Source: Clostridia bacterium
GTDB lineage: Bacteria; Bacillota; Clostridia; TANB77; CAG-508
Length of the DNA: 50,007 bases
NCBI GenBank assembly: GCA_900758165.1
Contig: CAAEQN010000122.1
Span: 1 to 50,007, forward strand
Direction of reading: 5' to 3'
The notes below the pieces were generated by a model. The model did not search any database. It was not told the origin of the DNA and worked only from the letters and a program-made list of their open reading frames with translations. Numbering within the stretch: position 1 is the first letter of the stretch; each line of letters opens with the position of its first letter. The translations under genes were made by a program, and so were the position numbers. This document shows, piece after piece, positions 44,643 to 50,007 of the stretch.

Positions 44643-45458
44643 TTATTTTAATATTACTAATACAGTCTCTAATTTTTCGAAATTTACTGCTGGTTCTATT
44701 AATGCATATCTATTAGTTAAATTTTTTGTATCTACAATCTTTTTAACTGTCCCTATTGTAATTCCCTTTGGATATATTCCCCCAAGTCCTGCTGTTTCTA
44801 CTTTATCTCCCTCTAGCAAAGTAGCTGTTGTAGAAATATATGTAGCTTTAAGCATCTTTGAATTCTCCAAATTACCTTTTACTACAACCGAATCTCTTGC
44901 CGATCCTACTACACTACTAACAGCACTTGATGTATCAATAAGAGTTTGCACTTTTGATGTAGTATTTGTAACAGATATGACATGCCCAACTAATCCCTCA
45001 TCTGAAATTACCGGCATACCAACTTTAATGCCATCTTTTTCTCCCACATTAATTATTAAAATATTGCTATAATTACTTATACTCTTGTTTATTACATATC
45101 CTGGAACAGTTGTGTACTCTGTATATTTATCTTTTAAATTGACATATTCTTTTAATGTTCCATTTTCGGATTTTATTACCTCTAATTCCCTTAATGATTT
45201 TTCTAATTCACTATTTTTTTCTTTTAAAGATTTATTTTCCTCTTTCAATGCTGCCATATCTGAAAAGAATGTACTATTGCCTTGTATCTTATTTTTCAGA
45301 TATGTTATCCCATTTTGAACTGGCATGACAAATGAGTTTAATGCTCCACCAATATGAGAAAAGTTTTCTATTTGTATATTAGATATAATTACAATTAAAA
45401 TTAAGATAAGAAGTGTAATTATTATTCCTATTATTCCAGTCTTTTTTTTCTTATACAT
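44643..45458 (-). CDS. mreC: Rod shape-determining protein MreC
   Basis: The 271-aa protein has a membrane helix (about 9-27), a coiled coil (about 62-102, LKEENKSLKEKNSELEKSL) and the MreC beta-barrel pair with GEKDGIKVGMPVISDEGLVGHV and IGTVKKIV. It scaffolds the elongasome outside the membrane. The AGGAG site is directly adjacent to the ATG with no spacer, an unusual arrangement, and a stable hairpin lies just before it. It follows mreB by 73 nt. Confidence 0.95.
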   Translation of the reverse strand: MYKKKKTGIIGIIITLLILILIVIISNIQIENFSHIGGALNSFVMPVQNGITYLKNKIQGNSTFFSDMAALKEENKSLKEKNSELEKSLRELEVIKSENGTLKEYVNLKDKYTEYTTVPGYVINKSISNYSNILIINVGEKDGIKVGMPVISDEGLVGHVISVTNTTSKVQTLIDTSSAVSSVVGSARDSVVVKGNLENSKMLKATYISTTATLLEGDKVETAGLGGIYPKGITIGTVKKIVDTKNLTNRYALIEPAVNFEKLETVLVILK

Positions 45459-45466
45459 CTCCTAAA

Positions 45467-45497
45467 ATATGATTATTTAAAATCTAAATAATCATAT
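45467..45497 (-). promoter_or_regulatory. Hairpin before the mreC ribosome site
   Basis: A perfect 13-bp stem (ATATGATTATTTA) with a 5-nt loop, ending four nt before AGGAG of mreC and followed by TTTT on the minus strand. It may attenuate or tune the mreB/mreC ratio. Confidence 0.55.
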
Positions 45498-45531
45498 ACT
45501 CCTTTCTTTAAAAGAATAATTTAATAAATAT

Positions 45532-46560
45532 TTATTTGTTTTTTCTCCTTAATAGCGCTGTCCTTAATTTATCCATATCCTCTATTGTCTTACTTGTTCC
45601 ATTAGCTACACAATCTAGTGGTCTATCTGCTATATATACTGGTATTTCTGTTCTTTGAGAAATTAACATGTCTATATTTTTTATTAACGCTCCTCCTCCA
45701 GTTAATGTAATTCCCCTTTCTATTATGTCAGATACAAGTTCTGGTGGAGTTTTTTCTAAAGTTGCCTTTACTAATTCTACAATTCGTTCTATCGTTGGAT
45801 ACATTGCTTGTTGTACCTGTTCTGAAGTTACTATCTTGTTTTCTGGTAAGCCTGTTGTTAATTCTCTTCCTCTTATTTCCATACTCTTTTGTGTAACTAA
45901 AGGCATGGCACAACCAAGTTCTAATTTTACTTGTTCTGCTGTTGTATATCCTATCGCTAAATTTAAATTATTTTTTATATAGTTAATAATTTCATCATCT
46001 ATAGTATCTCCAGCAACTTTTATAGAGTCGCTTACTACTATTCCCCCTAATGAAATTACAGCAATTTCTGTGGTACCAGCTCCTATATCTACTACCATAT
46101 TTCCGGTAGGCTCTGCTACGTCAAGTCCAGCTCCAATAGCAGCCGCCATTGGTTCTTCTATTAAAAACACCTCTCTGGCCCCAGCTTGAGAAACAGCCTC
46201 TTCTACAGCTCTTTCTTCTACTTCTGTTATTCCTGATGGTACTCCAACAACAATTCTTGGTCTTCCAACATTATATCTTTTACATACTTTAGATATTATA
46301 TTTTTTATCATTAATTGCGTGGCTGTAAAATCCGCAATAACTCCATCCTTCATCGGTCTTACAGCTCTAATTTGTTCAGGCGTTCTCCCTAACATTTCTT
46401 TTGCCTCGTGTCCTGTTGCAACTATTTCATTTGTCTGTCTATTTATTGCAACTACAGCTGGCTCATTTAAAACTATTCCTTTACCCTTTATTGTTACTAA
46501 AATATTGGATGTTCCTAAATCCATACCTATATCTTTTGAACCTATTGAAAAAAAACTCAT
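45532..46560 (-). CDS. mreB: Rod shape-determining actin MreB
   Basis: The 342-aa bacterial actin has phosphate loop 1 DLGTSNILV, VGVPSGITEVEERAV, EEPMAAAIGAGL, phosphate loop 2 VVDIGAGTTEIAVISLGG and the adenosine motif TGGGALIKNID. It guides side-wall synthesis. Start ATG overlaps the radC stop (ATGA, 4 nt), indicating translational coupling. Length is standard. Confidence 0.98.
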   Translation of the reverse strand: MSFFSIGSKDIGMDLGTSNILVTIKGKGIVLNEPAVVAINRQTNEIVATGHEAKEMLGRTPEQIRAVRPMKDGVIADFTATQLMIKNIISKVCKRYNVGRPRIVVGVPSGITEVEERAVEEAVSQAGAREVFLIEEPMAAAIGAGLDVAEPTGNMVVDIGAGTTEIAVISLGGIVVSDSIKVAGDTIDDEIINYIKNNLNLAIGYTTAEQVKLELGCAMPLVTQKSMEIRGRELTTGLPENKIVTSEQVQQAMYPTIERIVELVKATLEKTPPELVSDIIERGITLTGGGALIKNIDMLISQRTEIPVYIADRPLDCVANGTSKTIEDMDKLRTALLRRKNK

Positions 46561-47252
46561 TGTTCCTCCCTAATCCTTTCTGTTGAAAATATACTTATAT
46601 ATTTATCATATCCAATTATTATATGATCAATTAAGTCTATTCCTAGATAACCTGAAGCTACATATAGCCTCTTTGTAAATTTTATATCTTCTTTGCTTGG
46701 CGTTGGATCTCCTGTTGGATGATTATGTACCACTATAATCCTTGGTGCTCCCATTTTTACTGGCTCTGTTAATATATCTTTAGGGTCAGCAGTAGCAAAT
46801 CCTGTTCCTCCATAAGAAATGTCTAATATTTTTAATAGTACATTTTTTATATTTAAGACAAGCACTTTTATTTTCTCTCGTTTTTCATATTTCATTTCGT
46901 TCATTAATTGCATTACATTTTCTGGTGTTCTAATTTTTACCTGTAATGTATTTATAGGTTTTGACATTCGCTTTGTTAATTCGCAGATTGCTTTAATTTG
47001 AATAGCTTTTATTGTTCCTATTCCTTTAATTTTCATAAGTTCTTCTATAGAAACATCTTGTAAAAATTGTATATTATTTTTATTCTCTGATTCTATAGAT
47101 AAAATTTGCTTTGCTAATTCTACTGATGTTTTTTCTTTTGTGCCTGTTTTTATTATTATTGCTAATAATTCTGAATTTGATAAATTTTCTAACCCATACA
47201 TTTTTGCTTTTTCGTATGGTCTTTCCGATTCTGGTAGTTGTTTAATCGACAT
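46557..47252 (-). CDS. radC: RadC family JAB/MPN protein
   Basis: The 231-aa protein has an N-terminal helix-hairpin-helix (LMKIKGIGTIKAIQIKA) and a C-terminal JAB metalloprotease-like domain with VHNHPTGDPTPSKEDI (H-x-H-x10-D zinc motif). The true biochemical role of RadC is not settled. It lies directly upstream of mreB, a common arrangement in Firmicutes. Start ATG follows AAAGGATA. The motif residues are intact. Confidence 0.93.
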   Translation of the reverse strand: MSIKQLPESERPYEKAKMYGLENLSNSELLAIIIKTGTKEKTSVELAKQILSIESENKNNIQFLQDVSIEELMKIKGIGTIKAIQIKAICELTKRMSKPINTLQVKIRTPENVMQLMNEMKYEKREKIKVLVLNIKNVLLKILDISYGGTGFATADPKDILTEPVKMGAPRIIVVHNHPTGDPTPSKEDIKFTKRLYVASGYLGIDLIDHIIIGYDKYISIFSTERIREEQ

Positions 47253-47270
47253 TAAATATCCTTTCTACCA

Positions 47271-47528
47271 CTATTTTACTGCTTTTTTATATATAAACAT
47301 TGAAATTATTACTCCTAATATACTAGCTATATTAATTTTAAACATAATTGCAAATGTTAATCTAATTACTCCTAAATCTAGCTTTAACGGTTCTGTTAGT
47401 CCAAATTCTTGCCCATAAGCTAACCACCACAAGAAATTAACTCCTTCTGTTAGTTGTCCTATTAGTCCCCCTATTACTAATCCAGCTAAAATAAATAATA
47501 TACATACCCATGTACTTTTGTTCTTCAT
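47271..47528 (-). CDS. DUF4321 family membrane protein
   Basis: An 85-aa protein with two membrane helices (about 6-28 and 55-80) and the polar loop YGQEFGLTEPLKLDLGVIRLTF, the DUF4321 pattern found next to radC/mreB in many Clostridia. Function is unknown. ATG follows AGGAGGAG. It is the first gene of the shape operon, with a good promoter 66 nt upstream. Confidence 0.8.
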   Translation of the reverse strand: MKNKSTWVCILFILAGLVIGGLIGQLTEGVNFLWWLAYGQEFGLTEPLKLDLGVIRLTFAIMFKINIASILGVIISMFIYKKAVK

Positions 47529-47593
47529 CTTCTCCTCCTATGTTTTGCAATCTTGATTTCTCCTTACGGAAATACAATTATTTTACATATTGT

Positions 47594-47622
47594 ATTATAT
47601 ATTGAAACCTTGTTTTTTTCAA
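47594..47622 (-). promoter_or_regulatory. Promoter of the radC-mre shape operon
   Basis: TTGAAA, 17-nt spacer, TATAAT on the minus strand, before the DUF4321 gene. Confidence 0.7.
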
Positions 47623-47751
47623 TAGTAATTTTAAGTTTTTTCCTTTTCTTTTTTTAATTTATATGATATATTAAATTCCTATTACCTTTTCGGAATTATT
47701 TTAATATAATAATATATAATTATCTATTAAAATTTTTCCATATTTTGACCA

Positions 47752-47780
47752 TTTCATTACTTATATTTTAGTAGTATAAT
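47752..47780 (+). promoter_or_regulatory. mecA promoter
   Basis: TATAAT at 47775-47780 on the plus strand with a weak -35 (TTTCAT) at 17-nt spacing, 23 nt before the start. Confidence 0.45.
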
Positions 47781-47803
47781 ATAAGTATATATAGGAGGTA
47801 GCA

Positions 47804-48424
47804 ATGAAATTTGAAAAAGTAAACAATGATAAAATAAAAATAACGTTAAATAGTAAAGATCTTGAAGCTAATGATATAGACTTCCATTCTTTTATGTCTA
47901 ATTCAAGTCAGACTCAATCTCTTTTTTTGGCGGTATTAGATAAGGCCGAAAGAGATTATGGTTTTTCTACAGATAACTATCAACTTAAAGTTGAAACTGT
48001 TGTTATAGATAGCGAAAATTTTATTTTAACTATAACTAGAAGTAAGGCTGGAGTATCTAGTAACACTAAAAAGAAATGTAAAGTTTATAGAAAAGTCCCT
48101 AATCCGTTATCAGCATCTCTTATTTATAAATTTAATACTTTTGAAGATTTCTGTAGCTTTGTAGAATTTTTATCATTTTCTGCCTTTTCGAATATAGAAA
48201 AGATTTCGAAGAGTTCCATTCTTTATTGCTACAATGGAAATTATTATTTAGTTTTTAATGCAATTAATGTAAAATATCCATATTTAAAAGCTTTCTATTC
48301 TGTTATTACAGAATTTGCAACATACATAAACTATTCAGAAGCTTTTGTAGCAAAATTGTATGAGAGTGGAACATTGGCAATAAAAAATAATGCCATAAAA
48401 ATTTGTAAAAAGTATTTTGTATAA
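47804..48424 (+). CDS. mecA: MecA-type ClpC adaptor protein
   Basis: The 206-aa protein begins MKFEKVNNDKIKITLNSKDLEANDIDFHSF and continues with the N-terminal MecA domain; a C-terminal domain (about 105-206) has KFNTFEDFCSFVEFL and EFATYINYSEAFVAKLYESGT. MecA delivers substrates to the ClpCP protease. The linker is short, so the protein is a little smaller than the B. subtilis one. ATG follows AGGAGG with a 6-nt spacer. It is monocistronic between convergent or divergent units. Confidence 0.85.
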   Translation: MKFEKVNNDKIKITLNSKDLEANDIDFHSFMSNSSQTQSLFLAVLDKAERDYGFSTDNYQLKVETVVIDSENFILTITRSKAGVSSNTKKKCKVYRKVPNPLSASLIYKFNTFEDFCSFVEFLSFSAFSNIEKISKSSILYCYNGNYYLVFNAINVKYPYLKAFYSVITEFATYINYSEAFVAKLYESGTLAIKNNAIKICKKYFV

Positions 48425-48453
48425 TATAAGCTTAAAGTTTTTCTTTTTAATAC

Positions 48454-48486
48454 AAAGAATCCAACCTTTTTTAAGTTGGATTCTTT
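48454..48486. terminator. Bidirectional terminator between mecA and the M23 peptidase
   Basis: A perfect 12-bp stem (AAAGAATCCAAC / GTTGGATTCTTT) with a 9-nt loop, 30 nt past the mecA stop and 30 nt past the convergent peptidase stop. Confidence 0.8.
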
Positions 48487-48515
48487 ATTTAAGTGATTAA
48501 CACTTTTATTTAGTT

Positions 48516-49520
48516 TTAATATACGTAATTTTGTGGGTCTTGAGCCACTCCATTTACTCTTACCTCAAAGTGTAAGTGGTTACCTGTAGAAATTCCCGTA
48601 GAACCTACTTTAGCTATTAACTGTCCTTGCGATACATATTCTCCTTGTGATACACATAATTCGCTACAATGTCCATATAATGTTTGAACTCCATTTCCAT
48701 GTGATATTATTATGTAATTTCCATATCCGCCACCATAGCCATATTGTGATACAGTTACTGTTCCAGCAGCTGCTGCATGTATTGGTGTTCCACGGTCTGC
48801 TGCTATGTCTAATCCTTTATGATTATCCCTAGTTCTCCAACCAAATCTTGATGATATTTGTTTGTAGTTTGTTACTGGTTTTATTAATGATATTCCTAAA
48901 TTTACTACAGCTCTTGAATTGTTCATTCCTGTTGGTGGTACACCACTACTTCTAGTAGCAGTCTTTACAACTACTTTCTTTTTATATAATGAAGAAACGC
49001 AAGTTTCGACATCTGTAAAATCTGCTTTGCTAGTATTATATTTCTCTAATATTGCTATTTTATCACTATTTGTGCTTTGTTTCTCCTTAAGTTCGTTTAC
49101 TACCTTTTCTGCATCCTCAAAATTAGAAAGGAAATATTTTTCTTCTCCAGCTTCTAATAGTGCATAATATCTATAGTATGTAGTACCTTGTCCAATTACT
49201 TTATTATATATTTCATCATCATTTGTATCTACTTTTTTGTTTAATAAACATAAATCATATTGAGGCATATTATCAATTTGTACAAATGCTATATTATTCT
49301 CATTTCCTGTTTTTATAGCTTCATTTATTCTTGCTTGTAACTTGCTTTTATTTTGTGTATATCCTATAAATTCACCATTTAATGTTACACTATATGTTGG
49401 TTTATATATGTATAACGCTAGCCCACCTACTATTGCTACTGCTATAATCATTATTATTATTATTTTAACTGACACTCTAATATGATTTAGACATCTCTTA
49501 AAAGTATTTATAGCAAACAA
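48516..49520 (-). CDS. M23 family wall endopeptidase
   Basis: The 334-aa secreted or membrane-anchored protein has a membrane helix (about 17-40), a variable extracytoplasmic region (about 50-200) and a LytM/M23 domain at the C-terminus with ISSRFGWRTRDNHKGLDIAADRG (zinc His and Asp), HGNGVQTLYGHCSEL and GNHLHFEVRVNG (catalytic and zinc His). It should cut peptidoglycan crosslinks. The start is unclear: TTG 49520 touches the GGAG site; the next in-frame options (GTG) have no site. The upstream region holds the GC-rich hairpin. Confidence 0.9.
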   Translation of the reverse strand: MFAINTFKRCLNHIRVSVKIIIIMIIAVAIVGGLALYIYKPTYSVTLNGEFIGYTQNKSKLQARINEAIKTGNENNIAFVQIDNMPQYDLCLLNKKVDTNDDEIYNKVIGQGTTYYRYYALLEAGEEKYFLSNFEDAEKVVNELKEKQSTNSDKIAILEKYNTSKADFTDVETCVSSLYKKKVVVKTATRSSGVPPTGMNNSRAVVNLGISLIKPVTNYKQISSRFGWRTRDNHKGLDIAADRGTPIHAAAAGTVTVSQYGYGGGYGNYIIISHGNGVQTLYGHCSELCVSQGEYVSQGQLIAKVGSTGISTGNHLHFEVRVNGVAQDPQNYVY

Positions 49521-49837
49521 CTCCTATCTTTTAATTATAATTTAATTTGTATTCGTATAAAATTTCCTCTATTATTTTATATTAAATTTCATTTTTAGGC
49601 AAGCTTTTTTTAAATTTTTCTTCTCTCATTTATTATTCTCTCTATTTTAGTGATTAATTCTTTGTCTTGCATATTTAATTCTAAATATTTTTTTATTTTC
49701 TCTATTCGCATTCTAATAGCTAATTCTTGTTTACTTATTTGATAATATTTTCTATTTTCATTTGTACCTCTTATCTCGCGAGCCCCCAGAAGTCACGAGG
49801 CCTTCTTGGGGCTAATTTATTACGTATTTGGTCCTGA
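49521..49837. other. Gap with a possible small ORF and a GC-rich hairpin
   Basis: The minus strand is open from 49792 to 49610 and reads a basic helical peptide ending ITKIERIINERRKI, but an ATG appears only at 49711 (33 aa left) without a ribosome site. It may be the remnant of a small gene. The hairpin at 49781-49813 overlaps its upstream end. Confidence 0.3.
49781..49813. other. GC-rich imperfect hairpin
   Basis: AGCCCCCAGAAG at 49781 pairs with CTTCTTGGGGCT ending at 49813 (11 of 12 pairs), next to the palindrome CTCGCGAG (49775-49782). The stretch is far richer in G and C than its surroundings and has no T-run, so a normal intrinsic terminator is doubtful. Confidence 0.6.
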
Positions 49838-50007
49838 TTACGCTGTTCCATAATTTCCTGAATTTCCTGCTTCTCCATTATCTTTATCTCCTCTCGCTCC
49901 ATTCGGTTTTGAGTTATCATAATTCCATGTATCTGTGCCTGCTTCTGTTTTTTGCAAGTCATCAACAGAGACTTCAGAGTTTAGATAAACTACGGGGCGA
50001 ACACCCA
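49838..50007 (-). CDS. C-terminal end of a surface/prepilin-like protein (cut by window edge)
   Basis: The last 55 residues read GVRPVVYLNSEVSV, then a charged Gly/Asn-rich tail ending GNYGTA and a stop. The phrase GVRPVV-x-L-x-S is frequent near the C-terminus of large secreted or prepilin-like proteins of Clostridia and related gut bacteria; the Gly/Asn-rich end is typical too. The main part lies beyond the right edge. No function can be given. The call rests on one motif. Confidence 0.55.
   Translation of the reverse strand, partial: GVRPVVYLNSEVSVDDLQKTEAGTDTWNYDNSKPNGARGDKDNGEAGNSGNYGTA

Noticed and set aside
49771..49965. 64-aa minus-strand frame rich in Gln/Glu
   Set aside because: It overlaps the end of the surface-type protein in another frame and crosses the GC-rich hairpin; its content is a frame-shifted reading of the Gly/Asn-rich tail.
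1..50007. CRISPR arrays, tRNA or rRNA genes, insertion sequences
   Set aside because: No regularly spaced repeats, no cloverleaf or rRNA signature and no transposase-like protein were found on reading both strands.

Overview
The window comes from a very AT-rich, endospore-forming Gram-positive bacterium, most likely an uncultured gut Clostridia-type Firmicute. The evidence is a spoIIE-like phosphatase, a Spo0E-family peptide, a SleB-like hydrolase, MecA, a YmfF/YmfH-type M16 pair, AGGAGG ribosome-binding sites and standard TGA stops. The exact lineage is inference. I see no tRNA, rRNA, CRISPR array, transposase or integrase.

Layout. (1) 1-3883, minus strand: a str-type translation cluster transcribed rpsL, rpsG, fusA, tuf (tuf cut by the left edge). 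(2) 4052-5322: a D-Ala-D-Ala carboxypeptidase gene broken by two single-base insertions. (3) 5428-19620, minus: a 14-kb type IV secretion system (T4SS)-like operon. It has three VirB2-like pilins, a PrgI/VirB3-like protein, a membrane-anchored protein with a VirB4-N-like domain, a full VirB4 ATPase, a large VirB6/TrbL-like channel protein, two NTF2/VirB8-like proteins, a lysozyme-plus-C39-peptidase protein and a soluble acidic last gene. No relaxase, coupling ATPase, integrase or att site is visible, so it reads as a resident secretion or surface machine. A promoter precedes the pilins; a terminator and a second promoter separate the pilins from the machine genes. A 47-aa Spo0E-family gene lies just upstream. 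(4) 20203-28491, mostly minus: an M16 protease pair, rpsU, an AI-2E family membrane protein, exonuclease III, a G5/SleB-like wall hydrolase, lemA (plus), tatD and acpS. (5) 28512-33896, minus: a tail-anchored unknown protein, a WG-repeat membrane protein and spoIIE. (6) 34326-37571, minus: an NMT1/SsuA-type ABC importer behind a leader of about 545 nt that ends in a terminator-like hairpin. (7) 37859-41131, plus: a phosphodiesterase, a eukaryotic-type UDP-sugar pyrophosphorylase and three small unknown genes. (8) 41210-47528, minus: the shape operon DUF4321-radC-mreB-mreC-mreD-PBP2-minC. (9) 47804-50007: mecA (plus), an M23 wall peptidase (minus), a GC-rich hairpin region and the C-terminal end of a surface-type protein cut by the right edge.

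The strongest candidate for something undescribed is the relaxase-less T4SS-like operon: chromosomal, with tandem pilins, repeated NTF2-like domains, its own two-domain wall hydrolase and a candidate substrate as its last gene. All assignments are from reading the sequence; no database search was run.
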